From NCBI GenBank assembly GCA_020201295.1, contig JAIVHA010000150.1:1-17461 (forward strand): 17,461 nucleotides of DNA, written 5' to 3'. This stretch comes from Lysobacteraceae bacterium. GTDB lineage: Bacteria > Pseudomonadota > Gammaproteobacteria > DSM-19610. The translations under genes were made by a program, and so were the position numbers. Below are positions 1 through 6,248 of the stretch, in pieces. Numbering within the stretch: position 1 is the stretch's first letter; the number at the start of each line of letters is the position of its first letter. The notes beneath the pieces were generated by a model. The model was not told where the DNA came from. It worked only from the letters and a program-made list of their open reading frames with translations, and ran no database searches.

Positions 1-802
1 GCATGTCCCTGTGCTGCGGCCAGGCATCCGCCTGAATGGTCGCGCGATAGCCATGCCAGGTCGCGTAACCGAGCACCGGCAGAAGGACGGCAAAGGCCAG
101 GAAAGCCGTCAGCGCGCTCGCCAGCAGTGCCAGTCCGATCATCAACGCCCACACCAGCATCGGCCCCTTGTTGTGCAGGACCGCATGCACGCTGGTCAGC
201 ACGGCGGTGACGGTATCGGCCCGGCGGTCGAGCATCATGGGCAGGGAAAAGGCGCTGGCGGCGAACACCAGGGCGCTGAACAGGGCGCCGACCGAACAGC
301 CGACCACCAGGAACAGCGCCAGATCGGCGATGTCGGGGTCCGCTTCCATGGGGAAAAACACATGCACCACGCTGGCGGCGCGCACCCAGAGGAGAAAGAT
401 CACCAGCAGGATCACCGAGTACACCAGTTCATTTCCGAGATGGCGCCGGCCTTCGCGCAGGCAATGGCCGATGCGCGGCTTCAGACCGCGCTGCAACTGA
501 CAGCTGATGGAATACAGACCGAGCGCCAGCACCGGCGCGATGAACACGAAACCCGACACCAGGCCGAAGATGAGCACATAGCCGCCCAGCTTCCAGGCCA
601 GGAACGCCAGGACATAACAGAGTGCGACCATAAACCCGCCATAGACGAGACTCACTCCCGGCGCGCGCTTGAAGTCCTGCCAGCCGAGCGCCAGCCATTG
701 CAGCGGCGCGCCCGGCGTCAAGGTCCGGCAGGGCGCGACGAAGGGCAGGCCCTCGGTATCCGCCGGTACTTCGTCCTGATCCTGGATTTCGGAATGTGCC
801 AT
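1..802 (-). CDS. DUF2189 family integral membrane protein (3' end outside window)
   Basis: An uninterrupted minus-strand frame starts at an ATG at 802 and is still open at base 1, giving 267 visible residues. A strong Shine-Dalgarno (GGAGGGG) lies about 5 nt upstream. The product has a short hydrophilic N-terminus, then about five to six hydrophobic segments (roughly residues 52-70, 74-98, 126-147, 160-186, 214-246). The pattern (FVAPCRTLTPGAPLQWLALGW, then WQDFKRAPGVSLVYG near residues 41-55, and GYATWHGYRATI at 245-256) matches DUF2189 proteins as I recall them. Family members are about 260-290 residues, so little is missing. Function is unknown; it probably sits in the inner membrane. It lies 131 bp downstream of copA on the same strand with its own promoter candidate, so it may be transcribed independently. 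Family call is from motif memory, fairly confident. Confidence 0.8.
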   Translation of the reverse strand, partial: MAHSEIQDQDEVPADTEGLPFVAPCRTLTPGAPLQWLALGWQDFKRAPGVSLVYGGFMVALCYVLAFLAWKLGGYVLIFGLVSGFVFIAPVLALGLYSISCQLQRGLKPRIGHCLREGRRHLGNELVYSVILLVIFLLWVRAASVVHVFFPMEADPDIADLALFLVVGCSVGALFSALVFAASAFSLPMMLDRRADTVTAVLTSVHAVLHNKGPMLVWALMIGLALLASALTAFLAFAVLLPVLGYATWHGYRATIQADAWPQHRDM

Positions 803-877
803 CGGTCCCCTCCCGTGCTCACGCCAGCGGGCCTCGGGGAGGCCGGGGGCATGAATTTGATTATTGTCGTGATGGAC

Positions 878-905
878 AACATAGCCCAACCGGGCCGCGA
901 TGCAA
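878..905 (-). promoter_or_regulatory. Candidate sigma70 promoter for the DUF2189 gene
   Basis: On the minus strand a TTGCAT box (900-905) is separated by 16 bp from TATGTT (878-883), both close to sigma70 consensus. The predicted transcript would have a leader of about 70 nt that contains a compact hairpin (GGCCTC, 3-nt loop, GAGGCC at 830-844) before the ribosome binding site. Motif match only. Confidence 0.4.
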
Positions 906-933
906 AGCCATGGCAGGTAGCGGGCCGGGGGAT

Positions 934-3423
934 CTAGCCGGCCGGGGTGCGGAAGCGCTTCAGGCGCAGGGCGTTGGTGAGCACGCTGACGCTGGAGAAG
1001 GCCATGGCGAAGGCGGCGAACACCGGCGACAGCAGGATGCCCATGGAGGGATACAGCACCCCCGCCGCCACCGGCAGCAGGGTGGCGTTGTAGATGAAGG
1101 CCCAGAACAGGTTTTGCTTGATATTGCGCAGGGTGGCGCGCGACAGGGCGATGGCGTTGGGCACGTTGCCCAGGTTGTCGGACATGAGCACCACGTCGGC
1201 GCTCTCCATGGCGACATCGGTGCCGGAGCCGATGGCGATGCCCACGTCCGCCTGGGCCAGGGCCGGGGCGTCATTGATGCCGTCGCCCACGAAGGCCACG
1301 CGGCGACCGCCCTGCTGCAGGTCCTTGACCGCCGCCACCTTGCCCTCGGGCAGCACCTCGGCGATCACCCGCTCGATGCCCAGTTCGCGGGCGATAGCCG
1401 CCGCCGTGCGGCGGTTGTCGCCGGTGATCATAGCCACTTCCAGCCCCTGTTCGCGCAGCCGTGCCACCGCCGCGCGCGCCGTGTCCTTCACCGGGTCGGC
1501 CACGCCCAGCAGCGCCACGGCACGCCCGTCCACGGCCAGGTACAGCGGCGTGCGCCCGGCGTCGGCCAGGGCGCTGGCCTGATCCGCGAAGCCGGCAACG
1601 TCGATGCCCTCGCCTTCCAGGTAGCGATCCGCCCCGATCAGCACCCGCTGGCCGTCCACGGTGCCGGAGGCGCCCAGGCCCGCCTGGGCGCGGAAACCAC
1701 TCGCCTGCGGTATCGCCAGGCCGCGCTCCCGGGCGGCACGCGCCACGGCCGCCGCGATGGGATGCTCCGAATGGGCCTCCAGCCCGGCGGCCAGGGCCAG
1801 CAAGGCATCCTCGGCCTGCCCCTGGGCCACCAGCAGGTCGGTCAGTTCCGGGCGCCCGCGCGTCAGGGTGCCGGTCTTGTCCATGGCCACCACCCGGGTG
1901 TCGCGCAGGGCCTGCAGGGCATCGCCGCCGCGAAACAGCACGCCGAGCTCCGCGCCCTTGCCGGTGCCCACCATAATGGAGGTGGGCGTGGCCAGCCCCA
2001 TGGCGCAGGGGCAGGCGATGATGAGCACCGCCACGGCGTTGACCAGCGCCAGGGGCAGGGCCGGCGCGGGTCCCAGCCACAGCCACACCAGGAAGGTGAG
2101 CAGGGCGACGCCCATCACCACCGGCACGAAGTAGCGGGTCACCTGGTCCACCAGGTGCTGAATGGGCAGCTTGGAGCCCTGCGCCGCCTCCACCATGCGG
2201 ATGATCTGCGCCAGCACCGTGTCGGCCCCCACCCGGGTGGCGCGCAGGGTCAGGCTGCCCTGGCCGTTCACCGTGCCGCCCACCAGCTTCGCGCCGGCGG
2301 TCTTCTGCACCGGCACCGGCTCACCGGTGATCATGGCCTCGTCCACCCAGGAATCCCCCTCGACCACCTCGCCGTCCACCGGCAGGCGCTCGCCGGGGCG
2401 CACCAGCACCGTATCGCCCACCGCCACCTGGTCCACGTCGACCTCGACGGTCTCATCGTCACGCAACACCCGCGCCGTGCGCGGACGCAAGCCCATGAGG
2501 GTGCGGATGGCCTCGGAGGTCGCGCCCTTGGCGCGCGCCTCCAGGAAGCGTCCGAGCAGGATCAGGGTGACGATCACCGTGGAGGCCTCGTAGTAAACAT
2601 GCACCGTGTCCGCCGGCAGCAGGAAGGGCAGGAAGGTGGCCACCACCGAGTATCCGTAGGCAGCGGAGGTGCCGAGCATCACCAGGGAATTCATGTCCGG
2701 CGCGCCGCGCAGCAGCGCCGGCCAGCCCTTGCGGTAGAAACGCAGGCCGGGCCCGAACTGCACCAGGCTCGCCAGCACGAAGAACAGGTAGTAGAGGTTC
2801 TGGGTGCCCAGGGTGCTGTGCACGGCGTGGTGGAAGGGCGGAATGAGATGACCGCCCATGTCCAGTACGAAGATGGGCAGGGTGAAGGCCGCCGCCCACA
2901 GCAGGCTGCGCTTCAGGCTGCGCATTTCGGCGGCGCGCGCCACGCGCTCGCGGTCTGCTCGGTCCAGGCCGGGTTCCGGCAGCGAGGCCTTGTAGCCCAC
3001 CGCCTGCACCGCGGCGATCAGGGCGCAGGCATCCACCAGATCCGGTAGGTGGCGCACCCGGGCGGATTCGCTGGCCAGGTTCACCGTCGCCTCCAGCACC
3101 CCGGGCAGGGACTCGAGCGCCTCCTCCACCCGCGCTACGCAGGAAGCACAGCTCATCTCCTCCACCCGCAGCTGGGTCACCTCCTCGGCGGTCTCGTAGC
3201 CGGCCGCCTGCACCGCGTTCACCACCGCCATGGGGTCCGCCTCGCCCAGCTCAATACTGGCGCGGCCGGTGGCGAGGTTCACGTTCACACCGGTCACCCC
3301 TGGCACCTTGCGGATGGCCTCCTCCACCCGGCCCACACAGGAGGCACAGCTCATGCCGTCCACGGACAGGTCGAGGTGTTCCTGGAGGGTATTGCTGACG
3401 GGGTAGGTTTCCATGGCGGTCAT
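934..3423 (-). CDS. copA: Cu(+)-exporting P1B-type ATPase CopA
   Basis: Pumps cytoplasmic Cu(I) outward across the inner membrane, using ATP. From the ATG at 3423 it is 829 residues, normal for CopA with two metal-binding domains. Order: HMA domain 1 with CASC (C26/C29), HMA domain 2 with CASC (C92/C95), a membrane helix region at about 175-300, actuator TGEP (366-369), the transmembrane CPC metal site (471-473), phosphorylation motif DKTGT (D515), the SEHP motif of the N-domain (H554-P555), hinge GDGIND (713-718), and the late-membrane YN and MxxSS motifs typical of Cu(I) pumps. All catalytic residues are present. An upstream in-frame TTG (3453) is rejected as the start because it overlaps the predicted promoter -10 region; an ATG at 3414 is an alternative. 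Neither start has a convincing Shine-Dalgarno. No CueR gene is in the window, so its regulator would act in trans. Confidence 0.97.
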   Translation of the reverse strand: MTAMETYPVSNTLQEHLDLSVDGMSCASCVGRVEEAIRKVPGVTGVNVNLATGRASIELGEADPMAVVNAVQAAGYETAEEVTQLRVEEMSCASCVARVEEALESLPGVLEATVNLASESARVRHLPDLVDACALIAAVQAVGYKASLPEPGLDRADRERVARAAEMRSLKRSLLWAAAFTLPIFVLDMGGHLIPPFHHAVHSTLGTQNLYYLFFVLASLVQFGPGLRFYRKGWPALLRGAPDMNSLVMLGTSAAYGYSVVATFLPFLLPADTVHVYYEASTVIVTLILLGRFLEARAKGATSEAIRTLMGLRPRTARVLRDDETVEVDVDQVAVGDTVLVRPGERLPVDGEVVEGDSWVDEAMITGEPVPVQKTAGAKLVGGTVNGQGSLTLRATRVGADTVLAQIIRMVEAAQGSKLPIQHLVDQVTRYFVPVVMGVALLTFLVWLWLGPAPALPLALVNAVAVLIIACPCAMGLATPTSIMVGTGKGAELGVLFRGGDALQALRDTRVVAMDKTGTLTRGRPELTDLLVAQGQAEDALLALAAGLEAHSEHPIAAAVARAARERGLAIPQASGFRAQAGLGASGTVDGQRVLIGADRYLEGEGIDVAGFADQASALADAGRTPLYLAVDGRAVALLGVADPVKDTARAAVARLREQGLEVAMITGDNRRTAAAIARELGIERVIAEVLPEGKVAAVKDLQQGGRRVAFVGDGINDAPALAQADVGIAIGSGTDVAMESADVVLMSDNLGNVPNAIALSRATLRNIKQNLFWAFIYNATLLPVAAGVLYPSMGILLSPVFAAFAMAFSSVSVLTNALRLKRFRTPAG

Positions 3424-3451
3424 TGTACGACTCGTGACGGGGATACGGGAC

Positions 3452-3482
3452 AAGAAAAACCTTCCCGTGATGGGGAGGTCAA
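3452..3482 (-). promoter_or_regulatory. CueR/MerR-type copper operator-promoter of copA
   Basis: Reading the minus strand, a -35 TTGACC (3477-3482) is followed by a 19-bp spacer and a weak -10 TTTCTT (3452-3457). The spacer region contains an interrupted dyad at 3459-3479 with arms ACCTCCCC and GGGAAGGT. The over-long 19-bp spacer with an ACCTTCC-type dyad is the hallmark of CueR-activated copA promoters, and TTGACCT...GGAAGGTT closely resembles the E. coli copA site as I remember it. It predicts transcription starting near 3445. Confidence 0.75.
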
Positions 3483-3542
3483 GTATGCATTGGGTGGGAA
3501 TTGCCGCGAATACCGGGGTGGCGAAAAAAGGGGTCGATATAC

Positions 3543-3563
3543 TATGACACTAAGTGCTATACT
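3543..3563 (+). promoter_or_regulatory. Extended -10 promoter inside an inverted repeat, likely autoregulated operator
   Basis: A 19-bp imperfect dyad is centred on 3552: TAT/ATA outer arms, a two-base mismatch on each side, and a perfect core CACTAAGTG (3548-3556). It overlaps TGCTATACT (3555-3563), a good extended -10 box. A dyad over the promoter of an XRE/HigA-like gene is the usual arrangement for autorepression; here that is inferred from position. Confidence 0.45.
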
Positions 3564-3587
3564 TTGTCTCCATGACAAGGGTAGGCA

Positions 3588-3629
3588 ATGAAGGCCGGTG
3601 AACTGGTCGAGGTACGTGACGATGACTAA
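3588..3629 (+). CDS. Possible 13-codon leader ORF overlapping the XRE gene start
   Basis: An ATG at 3588 with AAGGG six nt upstream opens a frame encoding MKAGELVEVRDDD and ends at a TAA (3627-3629). The stop overlaps the first codons of the XRE regulator, whose ATG is at 3622, so translation could be coupled. It may equally be chance, or the worn-down tail of a toxin gene that normally precedes a HigA-type antitoxin. Nothing beyond the ribosome binding site and the overlap supports it. Confidence 0.2.
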   Translation: MKAGELVEVRDDD

Positions 3630-3927
3630 GAAAAGCCTGGACGCGGTGCATAAAACCGCGAGAGGCCTGCACAAGGCAGGCGCGATGGATACCAAGACCA
3701 TGCGCGAGTTCGACGTGCTGTGTCTGCCACCGGTGAAGGAATACAGTGCACGCCAGATCAAGCGCATCCGCGAAAAAAACAAGGCCAGCCAGGCCGTGTT
3801 CGCGGCTTACCTGAACACCAGTCCTTCCACGGTACAGAAATGGGAGCAAGGTCAGAAGCGGCCCAACGGGCCTTCACTGAAACTCCTCAACCTGGTTGCC
3901 GAACGAGGCCTCGAGGCGCTGGCGTGA
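3622..3927 (+). CDS. HigA-like XRE-family antitoxin/transcriptional regulator (solitary)
   Basis: 101 residues from ATG 3622, preceded by GAGGT at 3609-3613; an in-frame GTG at 3598 is less likely because it lacks a good ribosome binding site. The N-terminus (VHKTARGLHKAG, TMREFDVLCLPPVKEYS) and the C-terminal helix-turn-helix at about residues 43-95 (QIKRIREKNKASQAVF, TVQKWEQGQKRPNGPSLKLL) are typical of HigA/NadS-type antitoxins, which bind DNA and neutralise a RelE/HigB toxin encoded upstream. No toxin gene is present: the 198 bp back to copA hold only promoters and a 13-codon ORF, and the next gene downstream is a lipoprotein. It is therefore an orphan antitoxin or a stand-alone repressor. 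Base composition is lower in G+C than in copA. Confidence 0.8.
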   Translation: MTKKSLDAVHKTARGLHKAGAMDTKTMREFDVLCLPPVKEYSARQIKRIREKNKASQAVFAAYLNTSPSTVQKWEQGQKRPNGPSLKLLNLVAERGLEALA

Positions 3928-3968
3928 GTAGCCCGAGGGAAACGGGAAGTTGGAAAAAGGAAAGTACG

Positions 3969-4190
3969 ATGCGACATGCCGCAAGAGGATTAATCGCGGG
4001 ATTGATGGCGCTGATGGTAAGCGCCTGTTCACCGGATGATCCAGCCCAGGAGCGAAATGGGGCCCTGCCAGAGGACAATGTCTTTTCCGATCAGGTCAAA
4101 ACACTGCAACGGGCCAAGGACGTGCAGCAGACCCTAGATGCAGCAGCCGCCAGGCAGCGGGAGGAGATCGAGCGGCAGGAGCAGCCCTGA
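3969..4190 (+). CDS. Small putative lipoprotein, 73 aa
   Basis: Starts at ATG 3969 with AAGGA about 7 nt upstream and ends at TGA 4188-4190. A basic N-terminus (MRHAARG) and a hydrophobic stretch lead to a lipobox V-S-A-C with the lipidated cysteine at residue 20. The mature part is about 53 residues, acidic then rich in Q, R and E (VKTLQRAKDVQQTLDAAAAR), likely one amphipathic or coiled helix. I do not recognise a family. It lies 41 bp after the XRE gene on the same strand and may be cotranscribed. The signal sequence and ribosome binding site make it credible despite its size. Confidence 0.65.
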   Translation: MRHAARGLIAGLMALMVSACSPDDPAQERNGALPEDNVFSDQVKTLQRAKDVQQTLDAAAARQREEIERQEQP

Positions 4191-4622
4191 GCAGTATGTA
4201 ATGGGTTCAGACTCGACTGATCCCAGGTCAGTTTGGATCAATCGAATCCGGCCCCATCGACCCCCGTCAAACTGCCACCGCCTTTTATGTTTCGTTCATC
4301 ACCTGCCGATTGTGCCCGCGCTGTACCACATGATGCGGGTAGCTCGGCAGCATCACCCTGCCCATCCTTTTTTACGGTCCCCTTTTACGGAATCTGGTTG
4401 ACGGGCTTCTTTATATTCCAGCTGCAGCTTTCTATTTTGCTGCTGTCACGGCGATCTGCCCCGGTCTGATTGTTTATCATTGGATGTTTCGGAGCTGGGA
4501 AACGGTGACAAAGGACGAGGTGAGGGGTTGATTCCATCGTGACCTACTCCGTTCGTGAGCAGACCGCAGCGCTTTCGATGGTTGTCAGGCATAGGGACAA
4601 AGGGTATAGATTTATTCCTCGG
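4191..4622. other. 432-bp stretch without a confident gene
   Basis: Lower G+C than the surroundings. Several short frames exist on both strands, but none has a ribosome binding site plus a plausible protein sequence. The only coherent protein-like stretch is the start-less hydrophobic frame at 4340-4531, listed separately. No tRNA, long repeat or IS end was seen. Confidence 0.5.
4340..4531 (+). pseudogene. 5'-truncated hydrophobic ORF remnant
   Basis: The frame following the TAG at 4340-4342 stays open to TGA 4529-4531 and encodes about 62 residues with a natural-looking composition: LGSITLPILFYGPLLRNLVD, then a membrane-like stretch LLYIPAAAFYFAAVTAICPG, then YHWMFRSWETVTKDEVRG. There is no ATG, GTG or TTG at its beginning. 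Shifting one base upstream near 4340 would connect it to an ATG at 4330, so it may be a frameshifted or 5'-deleted gene for a small membrane protein. I do not recognise the family. Confidence 0.3.
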
Positions 4623-4811
4623 TTATTTGACTGACTCGACACCGAGGTCTATGCATATCTTTTTCGCCAAAATATCCTTGATCTCGGAATGCCGCGGGAT
4701 TGCAGAGCGCTTATTCAAGGACGGATTATGCCACCATGAATGCTTGCCACCTTCCCTCAAGAGATCGCATCCTTGACTGCGAAGATACTTGAGAAATTCG
4801 TTTCTTTTCAT
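4623..4811 (-). CDS. hicA: HicA family toxin (mRNA interferase)
   Basis: 62 residues: MKRNEFLKYLRSQGCDLLRE, then GGKHSWWHNP with the conserved histidine at H24, then SAIPRHSEIKDILAKKI. This matches the compact double-stranded-RNA-binding-like fold of HicA toxins, which cleave mRNA. Length is typical. Its ATG (4809-4811) overlaps the hicB stop (4808-4810) as ATGA, so translation is probably coupled. The antitoxin-first order (hicB then hicA) is the less common of the two known arrangements. Nothing looks truncated. Confidence 0.88.
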   Translation of the reverse strand: MKRNEFLKYLRSQGCDLLREGGKHSWWHNPSLNKRSAIPRHSEIKDILAKKICIDLGVESVK

Positions 4812-5020
4812 ATGGCAATTTTTTCTTCCTTGTAACCGCTGCCAGCGGCGATCAGGGCATCCTTGCGATTGAATTCCAGGGCCTCTCTCAGGGTAACCTC
4901 CAGCGTTTCTTTTAGTTCTTCATACGTTTTTTCCTGGCAGTTGACCCCGGGAACCTCTTCGATCCACCCCACCCACCAATCGTCTTCCTGTTTTACAATA
5001 GCGGTGTATTCATTTTTCAT
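4808..5020 (-). CDS. hicB: HicB family antitoxin (short form)
   Basis: From ATG 5020, 70 residues. GAGG lies 8 nt upstream of that ATG and decides against the GTG at 5029 and the ATG at 5026. The sequence YTAIVKQEDDWWVGWIEEVP followed by GVNCQEKTYEELKETLEVTLREALE is the HicB partial RNase-H-like fold that binds and blocks HicA. There is no extra C-terminal ribbon-helix-helix or HTH domain, so this is the short form; whether it alone can bind its promoter is uncertain. It is transcribed with hicA in the A+T-richer accessory patch between copA and tsaE. Confidence 0.88.
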   Translation of the reverse strand: MKNEYTAIVKQEDDWWVGWIEEVPGVNCQEKTYEELKETLEVTLREALEFNRKDALIAAGSGYKEEKIAI

Positions 5021-5068
5021 GGTCATCACCTCAAGACTAGGAGTCAGGAATACTGGCTACCGATCGGG

Positions 5069-5090
5069 TGCTACACGTCTGAAAGTAGCA
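5069..5090. repeat. Inverted repeat upstream of hicB
   Basis: TGCTAC (5069-5074) and GTAGCA (5085-5090) form a perfect 6-bp dyad with a 10-bp spacer, about 50 bp upstream of the hicB start, within the only non-coding space in front of the operon (5021-5150). It could be an operator; no convincing promoter boxes were found around it. Confidence 0.25.
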
Positions 5091-5150
5091 TTAGTCACCC
5101 CGTCGGCGCAAAAATCAGGGCTGTTTGCCGCAACAGGAAGCGGGTGCAGG

Positions 5151-5624
5151 CTAGCTGTGGGCTTCCGCCCCCAACCAAGCCACCAACAACGCACACCCTC
5201 GCGCCGTCCGCCCCTCGGCCCGAATGCGCCGCCCCGCACCGGCATACTCCAGATCCAGTAACAGATCCGCCTCCGGCAGCACACCCCTGCCTCGCTCCGG
5301 CCATTCCACCAGGCACAGGTGGCCCGGGGCAAAGATCTCGCGGATGCCGATCCATTCCAGTTCCTCCGGGTCGCCCAGGCGGTAGAGGTCCAGATGATAG
5401 ACGGCGCGGCCGGCCAGTTCATAGGGTTCCACCAGGGTGTAGGTGGGGCTCTTCACCGCGCCGCTGTGGCCCATGCCGCGCAGCAGGCCGCGCACCAGGG
5501 TGGTCTTGCCGGCGCCCAGGTCGCCGTGCAGGTAGATCCAGCCGCCTCCTGTGGCTGCGCGGCCCAGGCCCGCGCCCAGGGCCACCATGGCGGCCTCGCC
5601 TTCGACGTAGCGTTCCAGTGTCAT
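5151..5624 (-). CDS. tsaE: tRNA threonylcarbamoyladenosine biosynthesis ATPase TsaE
   Basis: 157 residues, the usual TsaE length. It is the ATPase that works with TsaB and TsaD to make the t6A37 modification on ANN-decoding tRNAs. Walker A is GDLGAGKTT (residues 34-42), followed by KSPTYTLVEPY (58-68), the Walker-B-like region YHLDLYRLGDPEEL (76-89) and the conserved EWPER (107-111). The ATG (5622-5624) overlaps the stop of the upstream nnr ORF (5621-5623) as ATGA, so it is translationally coupled to nnr, a widespread nnr-tsaE arrangement. The partner that usually follows, amiB, is absent; the next genes are hicBA. Confidence 0.96.
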   Translation of the reverse strand: MTLERYVEGEAAMVALGAGLGRAATGGGWIYLHGDLGAGKTTLVRGLLRGMGHSGAVKSPTYTLVEPYELAGRAVYHLDLYRLGDPEELEWIGIREIFAPGHLCLVEWPERGRGVLPEADLLLDLEYAGAGRRIRAEGRTARGCALLVAWLGAEAHS

Positions 5625-6214
5625 GGCCGGTTCAACTCCGTGCGCACATGGATCAACAGGTCGCTGGCCAGCAGACCGCGTTCACCGTCCTGCGTGGCTG
5701 CGTCGCCGGCCGCGCCGTGCAGCCAGACGCCAGCCTCGGCCGCATTCGTTTCTTCCAGCCCCTGGGCGCGCAGGGCCGCGATGATACCGGTGAGCAGGTC
5801 GCCCATGCCGCCGCTGGACATGCCGGGGTTGCCGCGATCGCAGACCGCCACCGGTGCATCCTCCATGGCAATGAGGCTGCCCGCGCCCTTGAGCACCACA
5901 GTGCCGCCGTAGCGTTCGGCAAGTGCGCGCACGGCAGCAAAGCGGTCCGCCTCCACTTCGGTGGCACTGGTACCGAGCAGGCGCGCCGCTTCGCCCGGGT
6001 GCGGGGTGAGGATCCAGTTGCCGCGCCGCAGCGGCTCGCGCGCCAGCAGGTTGAGCGCGTCGGCGTCCACCACCAGGGGCAGGCCGGTTTCCAGGGCAGC
6101 GGCCAGCAGGGCCCGGCCCCAGGCGTCCTGGCCCAGGCCGGGGCCGATGGCGACCACGTCGGCGCGCGCCAGCAAGGGCGCGAGGTCGCGCGGCTGCGCC
6201 ACGGCGTGGCTCAT
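5621..6214 (-). CDS. nnr: NAD(P)HX dehydratase, C-terminal part of split nnr
   Basis: 197 residues from ATG 6214, encoding most of the ADP-dependent (S)-NAD(P)H-hydrate dehydratase domain of Nnr (YjeF_C, ribokinase-like). Visible motifs: VVAIGPGLG (20-28), VVDADALNLL (48-57), ILTPHPGEAARLL (68-80), VVLKGAG (106-112) and NPGMSSGGMGD (129-139) with the anion hole and catalytic Asp139. It lacks the first strand and glycine-rich loop of the domain (KGEHGHVLIIGG...), which are encoded at the end of the upstream ORF. Its ATG overlaps the upstream TGA as ATGA, and a weak GGGA precedes it. It could be a coupled second chain, a frameshifted remnant or an assembly artefact. The catalytic residues are intact. 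Confidence 0.85.
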   Translation of the reverse strand: MSHAVAQPRDLAPLLARADVVAIGPGLGQDAWGRALLAAALETGLPLVVDADALNLLAREPLRRGNWILTPHPGEAARLLGTSATEVEADRFAAVRALAERYGGTVVLKGAGSLIAMEDAPVAVCDRGNPGMSSGGMGDLLTGIIAALRAQGLEETNAAEAGVWLHGAAGDAATQDGERGLLASDLLIHVRTELNRP

Positions 6215-6248
6215 GAACGGTCCCGTGGGCCGGCGACACCGTGGCTCA
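6180..6248 (-). repeat. Imperfect 35-bp tandem duplication at the nnr break
   Basis: On the minus strand two adjacent units each begin with ATGAGCCACG, 35 bp apart (first unit 6248-6214, second 6213-6179 approximately, with units meeting at TTC/ATG). By eye 23 of 35 positions match. Translated from their own ATGs, the units read MSHGVAGPRDR and MSHAVAQPRDL. A 35-bp extra unit is one base short of 12 codons, which explains the frameshift. Confidence 0.7.

Noticed and set aside
11..937. A 308-codon plus-strand open frame at the left end
   Set aside because: It is antisense to the DUF2189 gene, with a low-complexity Q/H/R-rich product and no ribosome binding site; the minus frame has membrane helices and a strong ribosome binding site.
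796..3048. A 750-codon plus-strand open frame opposite copA
   Set aside because: It is antisense to a fully conserved CopA. Its translation is rich in H, Q, G and R with no domain, as expected for the reverse of a G+C-rich gene.
3420..3849. Minus-strand frames of 120 and 99 codons over the XRE gene and copA promoter region
   Set aside because: They run through the CueR-type promoter and antisense to the XRE gene, and show no domain; checked as possible missing toxins and not matched to RelE/HigB features.
4138..4469. Two overlapping plus frames (87 and 78 codons) after the lipoprotein gene
   Set aside because: No ribosome binding site, unnatural composition, and the first overlaps the end of the lipoprotein; the third frame (4340-4531) looks more protein-like.
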